From Bacillota bacterium (GTDB lineage: Bacteria; Bacillota; Clostridia; Oscillospirales; Acutalibacteraceae), in assembly GCA_009786275.1 (NCBI GenBank), contig WQTL01000473.1, positions 1 through 11,287 of the forward strand: 11,287 bases of DNA, read 5' to 3'. Position numbers and translations under genes: made by a program. Below the pieces are notes generated by a model. It saw nothing but the letters and a program-made list of their open reading frames with translations, searched no databases and had not been told where the DNA came from. Below are positions 5,633 through 11,287 of the stretch, one piece after another. Every line of letters begins with the position of its first letter. The first letter of the stretch is position 1.

Positions 5633-7021
5633 TTACCCCTTCTTCTGCGCCTGCAATTTATTCGCCGCCGCCGGGTTGCCGATGAACATGCCCTCATAGG
5701 CCTCCTCCGAGGCGGCGTAGGGCCTGCCCAGGCCGTTCCAGGTCTTGTCGGCAACCTCGGTGACGGGGTTTTTGGTTTTCCAGGCCTTCTTCTGGGCGGC
5801 AATGTGCGCGTTCATGCGCGTTTGCAGCATGGCGACGACCTCCGGGTTTTGCTCCGCGACGTTGTCGAGCTCCAGGGGGTCCTTGATGAGATTGTACAGC
5901 TCAATGGCGGGCTTGAAGTGGAAGTCGGGTTCCAGGGCCTCGATGAGCTTCCATTCGGGGGTGCGCCAGCCGTGCTTGCGCATCCACGTGGCCTCGGTGA
6001 GGTAAAACTCCGGCTCCGGGGTGCGCTGCGCGCCCGTCCAGAAGGCGGAAAGCGACCGGCCGTCGAACTTCAGGCGCGTCTTGATCCCCAGCAGCTCCAG
6101 CAGGGTGGGCATGAGGTCCTTCTGCTGCACGTAGTCATCGAATTGCAGCCCCGCCGGGATGTGCCCCGGCCAGGCGATGGCGAGGGGCACGCGCAAGGTG
6201 GGCTCGTAGAGGCCATGGTGGTCGTACCAACAGCCGTGCTCGTCCAAGGTCTCGCCGTGGTCGGAGGTGATCACGACAATGGTATTGTCCTCGATGCCGA
6301 GCTCCTTCAGGGCCGTGAAGAGCTGCCGGATGCAGGCGTCCATGTAGGCAATCGCGCCGTCATACTGGGCGTTGACGTATTGGGCGTCCGTGCAGTCCAC
6401 GGGGAACCACTCGCGGAAGTAGGTGGCGAAGGGCTTGAAGGCCCAGAGATTATCCAGGGACTTATTGTCCTTGTCGTATTCGTCGCCGCCGTAAAACATG
6501 CGGTCGAAGGGCGCGGGCGGCAGGTAGGGCGAATGGGGGTCCATGTGGCGCAGGAAGAGGAAGAAGGGCGCATCCTCGCCCGCCAGGCGCTTGAGCTCCG
6601 GCAGGGCAACGTCGTTGAGATTCTCGGCCTTGTGGGATTTCCCGTCCGGCCTGTCCGCGCCCCAGCCCGAGTAGGCGATGTAGTTCTGGAAGCCGTGGGT
6701 ATACGCGCCGTCGCCGAAGCCCACGCAGGTGCTGTTGTAGCCGCGCGCCGAGAGCACCTCCTGTAAGGTGATGCCGGGGGGCAGCTCGGGCACGTTGCGC
6801 AGCGTAACGATCCCCGTGCCGAAGCAGTCGCGCCCCGTCAGCAGGGCGGAGTAGCCCGGCGGCGTGGGGATGCTGGGCGAGAAGCAGTGGGTGAAGTTGA
6901 CGCCCTTGCCGGCCATGTCCTCCAGATGGGGGGTGTTGTTGCGGTGGTAGCCGCACAGGCCCATGCGCGTGGCGCGGCAGGAATCGATGCCGAGGAAGAG
7001 GATGTTGGGGTGGTTGTTCAT
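5633..7021 (-). CDS. Sulfatase-superfamily hydrolase lacking the formylglycine Cys/Ser (Thr instead)
   Basis: The 462-residue protein has the alkaline phosphatase/sulfatase fold. Metal ligands are apparent at D13 (LGIDSCR) and D254-H255 (TSDHGETLDEHG), with HMDPHSPY at 159-166 and DG at 221-222. A standard sulfatase would show C/S-x-P-S-R ending in LLTG. Here the equivalent stretch is T53-P-P-G-Y-S-A-L-L-T-G63: the residue converted to formylglycine is Thr, and Ser and Arg of the maturation motif are Gly and Tyr. Thr at this position is the nucleophile in related phosphodiesterases and phosphoglycerol transferases of the superfamily, so a phosphoester or phosphonate hydrolase is at least as likely as a sulfatase. 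It has no signal peptide and appears cytoplasmic. GGAG about 11 nt before the ATG serves as RBS. The following oxidoreductase is coupled by a 3-nt gap. Confidence 0.88.
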   Translation of the reverse strand: MNNHPNILFLGIDSCRATRMGLCGYHRNNTPHLEDMAGKGVNFTHCFSPSIPTPPGYSALLTGRDCFGTGIVTLRNVPELPPGITLQEVLSARGYNSTCVGFGDGAYTHGFQNYIAYSGWGADRPDGKSHKAENLNDVALPELKRLAGEDAPFFLFLRHMDPHSPYLPPAPFDRMFYGGDEYDKDNKSLDNLWAFKPFATYFREWFPVDCTDAQYVNAQYDGAIAYMDACIRQLFTALKELGIEDNTIVVITSDHGETLDEHGCWYDHHGLYEPTLRVPLAIAWPGHIPAGLQFDDYVQQKDLMPTLLELLGIKTRLKFDGRSLSAFWTGAQRTPEPEFYLTEATWMRKHGWRTPEWKLIEALEPDFHFKPAIELYNLIKDPLELDNVAEQNPEVVAMLQTRMNAHIAAQKKAWKTKNPVTEVADKTWNGLGRPYAASEEAYEGMFIGNPAAANKLQAQKKG

Positions 7022-7038
7022 GTCTTCTTGCTCCTGTT

Positions 7039-7461
7039 TTATTTTATGAATTCAAGGTCAGCTGCTTGTATATCGCCTTTTACCAGAACTTCGGGTGAAA
7101 AATGCATGCCATCATAGTAATCGCAGGGCTTTACGGCAGTCGCTTCGTAAAGCTTCACAAAAAGCCTCTCCGCTTTGGGATTGACAGGTTTTTTTGCTAT
7201 CCCTTCGCCCTTTGGGCTGTGCCTGTACATCATCGCCATGCTCACATAGTCCATGTCGGCGATCAGGCAACGCTTCGCGTCAACGTTGATTCTGAAACAA
7301 ATTTGATTTTCTCTGTGTATTTTATTGTCCTCTTTTTTCAGCCAGCAAAAAACCACGTTCTTTCTGATGGGCGTAAATATTTCATAGCCCGTTGCGGCCC
7401 TAAGGCCGTTTTTCAGAATACCGTCTTTGTTTGCGGCGTCTGTGAAGTGGAACAATTCCAT
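7039..7461 (-). CDS. DarT-like ADP-ribosyltransferase-fold protein (orphan), tentative
   Basis: The likely 140-residue product starts at ATG 7459-7461 (AGAAAGGCAGC upstream). A longer frame to 7539 would read through a hairpin repeat and is not favoured. The start MELFHFTDAANKDGILKNGL resembles the opening of DarT/DUF4433-type ADP-ribosyltransferases, in which an H-x-T motif (here H5 and T7) contacts NAD and is followed by a 'xxIL..GL' helix. The C-terminal block FSPEVLVKGDIQAADL resembles the catalytic-Glu segment of the same group, putting E124 in the active-site position. In the middle is AMMYRHS. It is AT-richer (about 37-43% GC in two hand-counted 60-nt blocks) than the flanking operon genes (about 65%), indicating acquisition. 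No macro-domain (DarG-like) antitoxin is next to it. It might be a toxin, a defence protein or a different NAD-binding protein. The gene lies 17 nt before the sulfatase-like gene. Confidence 0.55.
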   Translation of the reverse strand: MELFHFTDAANKDGILKNGLRAATGYEIFTPIRKNVVFCWLKKEDNKIHRENQICFRINVDAKRCLIADMDYVSMAMMYRHSPKGEGIAKKPVNPKAERLFVKLYEATAVKPCDYYDGMHFSPEVLVKGDIQAADLEFIK

Positions 7462-7487
7462 GTGCTGCCTTTCTGCAAACGCGGGAG

Positions 7488-7546
7488 GGATGTCGCTCCG
7501 CGATACATCCTCACCCGCCCGAGGCGGGAGCTCCTTCAAAGGAGCT
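7488..7546. repeat. Composite of three adjacent hairpins
   Basis: Three palindromes are packed with little space between them. The first is GGATG-TCGC with GCGA-TA-CATCC (7488-7510, TCC loop, 2-nt bulge). The second is CCCGCC-CGA-GGCGGG (7514-7528). The third is AGCTCCTT-CA-AAGGAGCT (7529-7546). It fills the gap between the epimerase-like gene (ending 7568) and the DarT-like gene. It has no T tract on the minus strand and looks like an intergenic repeat rather than a terminator, although it could attenuate transcription. Confidence 0.6.
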
Positions 7547-7567
7547 TGGGGGATTAGGTATAAACGA

Positions 7568-8371
7568 CTACCTCGCCCCCAGTTTTTTCAGCACCGCGTT
7601 CATGTAGCCGTAGCTGGAGGCCGCGACAATATTCGCCTCCGCCAGGGACAGCTCGGGGCCGATGATCTCCAAATTGCACGCGCCGTCATAGCCCGCTTTG
7701 ACCAGCTCGTCGAAGTAGCCGTACAGGTTGATGTCCCCCGCGCCGCAGATTTGCTGCAAGGGATGCCCCGGGCCCTTGCCCAGGCATTCACGCCCGCAGT
7801 CGCGGATGTGCACGTGCTTCATGTATTTCACCACGGAGGCAAGCGCGTCCTCGGGGGCTTCGCCGCAGCGGAAAATGTGCGAGGGGTCCATGTCGATGCC
7901 GAAGAAGGCGCTGGGGACGTTCTCAATCAGCCGCAGGGTGGTGGGCGTGCTGTAGACCGCGCCGCCCACATGGGCCTTCATGCACAGCGTGACGCCATAG
8001 CTCTCCGCGATGGCGGCCAGCTCGTTCATGCGCGCGACGCAGGCGAGCATGTCCGCTTCGACGTCCGACTTGCCGCCGGGACCGATGTTCACCACGGGGA
8101 TACCCAGACCCGCCGCGGCCTCAAAGGCGAGGGTGAGCCGCGCGGGGTCGGTGGAGGCGACCTCGGTTGCCGTGATGGGCAGTTGGAACTCTTCGCAGAG
8201 CTCGAGGATTTCGCTTTTCTGCGCGCGCCAGTTCTTGAGATCCAGGTGCTCGCACATGCCCTCGATGGCGGAGATTTCGAAGCCGTCGCAGCCGATTTTC
8301 TTCAGGTTTTCCATTGCAGTGCGCAGGGGGAAGGCCTTGTAGAGGACTGAGTTGACGCCGAGCTTGATCAT
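7568..8371 (-). CDS. Sugar phosphate isomerase/epimerase-like TIM-barrel protein (xylose isomerase-like, AP endonuclease 2 fold)
   Basis: The 267-residue protein has the start MIKLGVNSVLY and the alternating strand-helix pattern of the xylose-isomerase-like TIM barrel. Metal-site candidates are D162 and H165 (DMDPSH), H188 in HVHIRD, and E235 in NLEIIG. The first usual ligand, the Glu of an LExH motif, appears to be K132 in CMKAH, so the metal site may be incomplete or rearranged. The family includes epimerases, isomerases, dehydratases and the catalytic subunits of ring-oxidation glycoside-cleaving systems. Its position in one operon with two Gfo/Idh/MocA oxidoreductases fits the last idea, but this is inference. 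GAGAGACATCC before the ATG, with AAGGAG, is the RBS. The kinase-fold gene ends 15 nt upstream. Confidence 0.85.
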   Translation of the reverse strand: MIKLGVNSVLYKAFPLRTAMENLKKIGCDGFEISAIEGMCEHLDLKNWRAQKSEILELCEEFQLPITATEVASTDPARLTLAFEAAAGLGIPVVNIGPGGKSDVEADMLACVARMNELAAIAESYGVTLCMKAHVGGAVYSTPTTLRLIENVPSAFFGIDMDPSHIFRCGEAPEDALASVVKYMKHVHIRDCGRECLGKGPGHPLQQICGAGDINLYGYFDELVKAGYDGACNLEIIGPELSLAEANIVAASSYGYMNAVLKKLGAR

Positions 8372-8386
8372 GGATGTCTCTCCTTG

Positions 8387-9211
8387 TTATCCGAATATTT
8401 TAAGTGTTTTCAGCGGTTTCTTCAATTGCGCTTCGGTGATGCCGCCCCGCAGCATCGCGGCTTTGCACTTTTCAAAAATAACTTGGTTGTCCCGCGCGAG
8501 CTGCTGCAATTCTTGCTTGCCAAGCTTTTTCAGAGCCTTTTTGTCCAGAGCGTAGTGGCAGGGCACAAAGCCGTCGTAGGCGCAGATTTCGCCGCTGCTG
8601 TATGTACGCTCGGCCAGACCGTACCTGTAGTCCATATGCGAATCCAAATCGATGAATTGAAAGCCTGCCTTCTCGTCATAGAAAAAATTGCTTTTCCCGT
8701 TGCTGTCGATGAGAATATCGTGATCGAGCAAACCAAGCATGTCACGGATGAATTTGTCGAAATGCGCCTGCGGCGCTTGGGCGATTTGATTTGTCCTGGT
8801 AAGAATGTACGCCTTCGGGTCGGCGCCGCTGGAGAGATACGCGCATTTCCGGGCCTTGTAGGCCTGCATGACCGCGTCGTCGTAGAGCTCCTCGCCCTTG
8901 GCGCGGGGCTGGAAGATGTAGCCGTCGCCGTCCTCGCTGTCCGGGTCGTAGCAATAGCCCAGGATGGGGACCACCGCAACGCCCTGTTCCCGCAGGCGCA
9001 TGAGCGTCCCGATTAGCTCGTCGAGGTAGGCCAGGTCGTCGTCGCGCGTGGCGACGTTGCGCAGCTTGAGCCTGCCCGTGGTCAGTACCGCGTATTCGCC
9101 GATCAGGTATACATGGCTGTCAATGCCGCGTTTGGCGGCCTTCATGCCCTGCGTTTGGGCCAACAGCGCCCTTGCCTTTTCCGGCTCGATATAGAAATAT
9201 TTCTCTGTCAT
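8387..9211 (-). CDS. Protein-kinase-like / phosphotransferase-fold protein of unknown function
   Basis: I cannot place this 274-residue protein in a named family. Several blocks suggest a kinase-like fold. GYIFQPRAKGEELYD (98-111) looks like a hinge region. D169-S-N-G-K-S-N175-FFYD looks like the catalytic-loop Asp and Asn, and FIDLDSH (187-192) looks like the metal-binding Asp of the DFG position (D188 or D190). A possible nucleotide-binding lysine lies in the VLTTGRLKLR segment near 49. An IHGD or HRD motif is not evident. The ATG at 9209-9211 is 3 nt after the TAG of the UroD-like gene, with TGAGGT as RBS inside the end of that gene, so the two are tightly coupled. It may phosphorylate a sugar or small molecule of the pathway, or a protein. 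Confidence in the coding assignment is high, in the fold moderate. Confidence 0.7.
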   Translation of the reverse strand: MTEKYFYIEPEKARALLAQTQGMKAAKRGIDSHVYLIGEYAVLTTGRLKLRNVATRDDDLAYLDELIGTLMRLREQGVAVVPILGYCYDPDSEDGDGYIFQPRAKGEELYDDAVMQAYKARKCAYLSSGADPKAYILTRTNQIAQAPQAHFDKFIRDMLGLLDHDILIDSNGKSNFFYDEKAGFQFIDLDSHMDYRYGLAERTYSSGEICAYDGFVPCHYALDKKALKKLGKQELQQLARDNQVIFEKCKAAMLRGGITEAQLKKPLKTLKIFG

Positions 9212-9214
9212 GCG

Positions 9215-10297
9215 CTACCTCAATGGATACCCCAGCACCGTCTCATACATCGCCAGCACGTTTTCCGCGGGGGAGTTATCCTGTATCATATGCGCGGGGG
9301 AGAACATGTAGCCGCCGCCGGGGGTGTAGACGTCCAGAGTGTGCAGCACGTCGGCGACGGCCTCCTCAACGCTGCCGAAGGCCAGGGGTCCGGCGGTGGA
9401 TACCCCGCCGTGAAAGGCCAGACGGCCCCCGAAGTCCCGCTTGATGATCTCGGGCGACATCCCGGCGGCCTCGGGCTGGAGTGTGTCCACGGCGTCGATG
9501 CCCATCGCGATAAAGTCCTCGAAGGCGAAGGAGGACGCCCCGCAGCAGTGGATCATCACCGGCAGGCCGTAGCTCTTGGCCAGGTCAACGAAGCGCTTGT
9601 GGCGCGGCTTGATCTCTTTTCGATACAGCTCGAGGGAGATCATCGGGCCGCGCTGGGTGCCCAGGTCCTCGCCCATCCACAGAAAATCGACGTACCCTTT
9701 GCAGCGCTCCAGGAGCCTTTCCGTCACTTCCAGTTCGATGGCGAGCCTGCGGTCCGTGAGCAGTCTGCCCGCCGGGTCGTCGGTATAGAGGTCGACCAAG
9801 GCCTGCTCCATGCCGCGCATGCGCCCGTTGACGTTGATGACATCGGCAAGGCCCGCCCCGCCCGCGTAAATGGCGCGGTTCCTGCCGAGGCGCTCGGCCT
9901 TGCAGCGCGCCAGGGCCTCGCCGTAGTCATAGTGGTCGGGGTCCGGCATGGGGTAGGCGGCCACGGCCTCCTCGTCCGCGTCCAGGAGGGGGAACTCCAC
10001 GTTGTCCTCGTAGCTGCCGTAGGGGTGGTGCACACGGCGCGTACGCTGCCCCCACTGCGGGTCGGCGTTGACGCCCTTTTCAGGGTCGCCGAAATGCAGA
10101 CGCGGGCCGGTGTAGGGCGCGCCCATGCCGCGGAAATCCACGTGCAGGTGATCGGCGAGCTCAAGCTCGCCGCCGGGCGTTACGCCGAAGTGCTCCTTCA
10201 GGCGTTTGTCGATGCCGCCGTTTGCCATGTAGTTGATGGGCACGCGGTCGGTTTTTTCAAAGGCGAAGGTGTTCAATACACGGGTTCGGGAGGTCAT
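9215..10297 (-). CDS. Uroporphyrinogen decarboxylase (UroD) / MtaA-CmuA superfamily protein
   Basis: The 360-residue protein begins with TSRTRVLNTFAFEKTDRVPI, the usual opening of UroD/MtaA-like proteins. It carries H250-C-C-G253 near the end of a strand, as in the HxCG zinc site of corrinoid methyltransferases, and FHGGVST at 295-301. UroD-type proteins of this branch commonly transfer methyl groups between a substrate, a corrinoid protein or coenzyme thiols, rather than making haem. No corrinoid-binding protein or haem gene is in the window, so partners must be elsewhere. The ATG at 10295-10297 fits the family N-terminus, has AAAGGG upstream and lies inside the transcript from the promoter at 10327-10355. 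A GTG start at 10336 would lie within the -10 region and is rejected. It is the first gene of the operon, and the kinase-fold gene follows after 3 nt. A role in demethylating an O-methylated sugar is possible. Confidence 0.87.
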   Translation of the reverse strand: MTSRTRVLNTFAFEKTDRVPINYMANGGIDKRLKEHFGVTPGGELELADHLHVDFRGMGAPYTGPRLHFGDPEKGVNADPQWGQRTRRVHHPYGSYEDNVEFPLLDADEEAVAAYPMPDPDHYDYGEALARCKAERLGRNRAIYAGGAGLADVINVNGRMRGMEQALVDLYTDDPAGRLLTDRRLAIELEVTERLLERCKGYVDFLWMGEDLGTQRGPMISLELYRKEIKPRHKRFVDLAKSYGLPVMIHCCGASSFAFEDFIAMGIDAVDTLQPEAAGMSPEIIKRDFGGRLAFHGGVSTAGPLAFGSVEEAVADVLHTLDVYTPGGGYMFSPAHMIQDNSPAENVLAMYETVLGYPLR

Positions 10298-10326
10298 GCG
10301 CGGCACCGCCCTTTCGTATTTTCCAT

Positions 10327-10355
10327 AGTATAACACAGATTCCCGCCGGATGCAA
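10327..10355 (-). promoter_or_regulatory. Vegetative-type promoter of the catabolic operon
   Basis: On the minus strand TTGCAT (10350-10355) is separated by exactly 17 bp from TATACT (10327-10332). Transcription would start near 10320, giving a short leader of about 23 nt before the UroD-like ATG at 10297. No other equally good promoter was found between the later genes, so this may serve the whole run down to the serine hydrolase. I saw no clear operator overlapping it. Confidence 0.75.
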
Positions 10356-10377
10356 TCCTGAAATCACGGGCAAGCGC

Positions 10378-10425
10378 AAAAAAGCAAAACCCCCGGGCGC
10401 GGCGCGTTCCCCAGGGGTTTTGCTT
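10378..10425 (-). terminator. Intrinsic terminator of the ERG2/sigma-1-like gene
   Basis: On the minus strand a perfect 12-bp stem, AAGCAAAACCCC with GGGGTTTTGCTT (10414-10425 with 10382-10393), encloses a GC-rich 20-nt loop and runs into TTTTTT. It lies about 20 nt after the TAA stop and separates this gene from the operon promoter at 10327-10355. Confidence 0.9.
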
Positions 10426-10446
10426 ATAAGCACACAGGAAATGATG

Positions 10447-11019
10447 TCAGATTTTGCCTTTGAACAGCTCGGAGAAGATCATTTTGCCGCTGTAGCCCAG
10501 CGTGCGGCCCAGCACCTTGTAGTCCAGGGTGCTCACGACGGTATCCGCCAGGCCGAAGAAGAACATGCTTGGGATGTTCCCGCGGGAATATTCCAGCATG
10601 AACGCGCCCTCGGGGAGCTTGTAGCCCTTCGTCTGGGTGCGGGTGAGGTGCGCGGCGCTGCCGGGCAGGAAGACCGTGCGCTCCAGGTCGCCCTCGTGAT
10701 AGCACCACATCTCGCCGGTGAACACGTAGTCGTACACGTCGGCGGAATAGCGGCCCGAATGGCCCTCGGTGCCGATGGGGGAGCCGAAGAGGATGATGTA
10801 CTCGGACAGGGAACAGTGCAGCAGCTTCATGGCGCCCATGGCGCCGCCGGCGTTGTTGAAAATCCAGGGCCGGTCCGTGTGGATATGCTCTGGATAGCCC
10901 TCTTTCAGCAGCGACACGATCTTGTCGCAGCCCTCCTTGCGGTCCAGGCCGACGGCCTGCTTGGCGATTTCGTGCAGCTCCTCGGGTTTAAAAATGTACT
11001 GTTGCTTCGGGATTTTCAT
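10447..11019 (-). CDS. ERG2 / sigma-1 receptor family protein, bacterial, without N-terminal membrane helix
   Basis: The 190-residue product matches the ERG2/sigma-1 receptor family (fungal sterol C8-C7 isomerase, animal sigma-1 receptor) almost end to end. Diagnostic blocks are FNNAGGAMGAMKLLH (54-68), SLSEY (70-74), GHSGRYSADVYD (86-97), FMLEYSRGNIPS (140-151) and LADTVVSTLDY (157-167). With a constant offset of 29, human sigma-1 residues E102, Y103, S117, R119, Y120, D126 and E172 correspond to E73, Y74, S88, R90, Y91, D97 and E143. D126 and E172 are the acidic pair in the ligand pocket or isomerase active site, so it is kept. The human N-terminal membrane helix (before about residue 30) is absent, but the hydrophobic C-terminal helices remain, suggesting a peripheral membrane protein. 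The start at 11017-11019 has AAGGGGGC upstream. It has its own promoter and terminator. The substrate in a bacterium that probably lacks sterols is unknown. Confidence 0.93.
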   Translation of the reverse strand: MKIPKQQYIFKPEELHEIAKQAVGLDRKEGCDKIVSLLKEGYPEHIHTDRPWIFNNAGGAMGAMKLLHCSLSEYIILFGSPIGTEGHSGRYSADVYDYVFTGEMWCYHEGDLERTVFLPGSAAHLTRTQTKGYKLPEGAFMLEYSRGNIPSMFFFGLADTVVSTLDYKVLGRTLGYSGKMIFSELFKGKI

Positions 11020-11071
11020 GGAAATGCCCCCTTCGTGCAATATTTTCAGTGTGGTATTGTCCTCTCGCATT

Positions 11072-11100
11072 ATCATAGCACATTCTTCTCCGATATGCAA
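11072..11100 (-). promoter_or_regulatory. Promoter of the ERG2/sigma-1-like gene
   Basis: On the minus strand TTGCAT (11095-11100) and TATGAT (11072-11077) are spaced by 17 bp. The start would be near 11065, about 45 nt before the ATG. The -35 is identical to that of the operon promoter at 10350-10355. Confidence 0.75.
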
Positions 11101-11146
11101 GTTAAACTTTTTTCTAGGTGAGGCCACATGTAAATTCAATTTCCCC

Positions 11147-11175
11147 TTGCACTTCCCTTCCCCATATGCTATAAT
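11147..11175 (+). promoter_or_regulatory. Divergent plus-strand promoter
   Basis: TTGCAC (11147-11152), a 17-bp spacer and a perfect TATAAT (11170-11175) point out of the window. It is back-to-back with the ERG2-like promoter, 46 bp apart between the two -35 boxes, so a shared regulator could control both. Confidence 0.75.
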
Positions 11176-11181
11176 GCTATT

Positions 11182-11287
11182 TATTACATGAATTATCTTT
11201 TAGCGTGAAAACCAACTGCCAGTAGCGCCATATCAGGCAACAAGAAAACCAGCGTACGCGCAGGCACACACTTTCGAGGTATAGCGA
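11182..11287 (+). other. Leader or RNA of unknown nature, continuing past the window
   Basis: This is the region transcribed from the promoter at 11147-11175. Only very short ORFs are seen (for example ATG-initiated MNYLLA at about 11188), and no strong RBS or long frame occurs before the window ends. It contains GAAAACCA twice (11207-11214 and 11244-11251), TAGCG three times, a TGCC/GGCA pair around AGTAGCGCCATATCA, and the palindrome GCGTACGC. It may be the 5' leader of a gene further right or a small RNA. I match it to no known riboswitch or RNA family. Confidence 0.3.

Noticed and set aside
4682..6766. 694-residue open frame on the plus strand
   Set aside because: It lies wholly antisense to the oxidoreductase and sulfatase-like genes, has no motif or RBS, and its composition (Val, Gly, His, Ala, Arg rich) is typical of a GC-rich shadow frame. 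The same applies to long plus-strand frames at 2026-2907, 3457-4581, 7427-8350 and 9113-10333.
7462..7539. 26-residue N-terminal extension of the DarT-like protein
   Set aside because: It is encoded by the hairpin repeat region, and the conserved start MELFHFT with its own RBS-like sequence fits better.
10298..10336. GTG-initiated extension of the UroD-like protein
   Set aside because: It would start inside or just before the -10 region of the promoter at 10327-10332, and the family N-terminus begins at the internal ATG 10297.
11207..11251. Two GAAAACCA copies 37 nt apart as the start of a CRISPR array
   Set aside because: The repeat is only 8-9 nt, with two copies before the window ends; this is too short for a CRISPR repeat.

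Overview
The window looks like a chromosomal segment of a GC-rich anaerobic Bacillota (Clostridia, probably a gut lineage). The reasons are vegetative-type promoters (TTGCAT or TTGCAC, 17 bp, TATACT, TATGAT or TATAAT), strong AGGAGG-type ribosome binding sites, remnants of a clostripain-like C11 peptidase, and a sugar-catabolic gene set typical of such organisms. The taxonomy is an inference. Nearly all genes lie on the minus strand, so transcription runs from high to low coordinates.

Right end (10376-11287): a single-gene unit encodes a 190-residue protein that matches the ERG2 / sigma-1 receptor family. It has its own promoter (11072-11100) and a textbook intrinsic terminator (10378-10425). 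The family is best known from eukaryotes (fungal sterol C8-C7 isomerase, animal sigma-1 receptor). Here the N-terminal membrane helix is absent but the key acidic residues are kept. A divergent plus-strand promoter (11147-11175) fires out of the window into a leader with no recognisable start codon.

Centre (1366-10355): a promoter at 10327-10355 heads a long run of co-oriented genes. In order of transcription they are a UroD/MtaA-like protein, a kinase-fold protein, a sugar-phosphate isomerase/epimerase-like TIM barrel, a low-GC DarT-like ADP-ribosyltransferase-fold orphan, a sulfatase-superfamily hydrolase with Thr where formylglycine Cys/Ser is expected, two Gfo/Idh/MocA oxidoreductases, an L-rhamnose mutarotase family protein, and a beta-lactamase-family serine hydrolase. 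Several junctions are coupled by 3-nt gaps. The set reads as a catabolic operon for a modified (for example substituted deoxy- or rhamnose-type) sugar, possibly using redox chemistry on the ring. The substrate cannot be read from sequence.

Left end (1-1302): a clostripain-like peptidase gene is broken. Its membrane-anchored N-terminus (1042-1302) and frameshifted C-terminus (58 to about 630) survive, but the catalytic core is missing. Between them is a low-GC plus-strand cassette with a promoter, an operator-like palindrome, a strong RBS, a 54-residue ORF built on a repeated NPLL-type motif, and a terminator.

Scattered through the operon are REP-like hairpin repeats, each beginning with GTAG at the foot of the stem. 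Three sit at the 3' ends of minus-strand genes, and in two cases they supply the TAG stop codon. A fourth is an inverted pair resembling a BIME.
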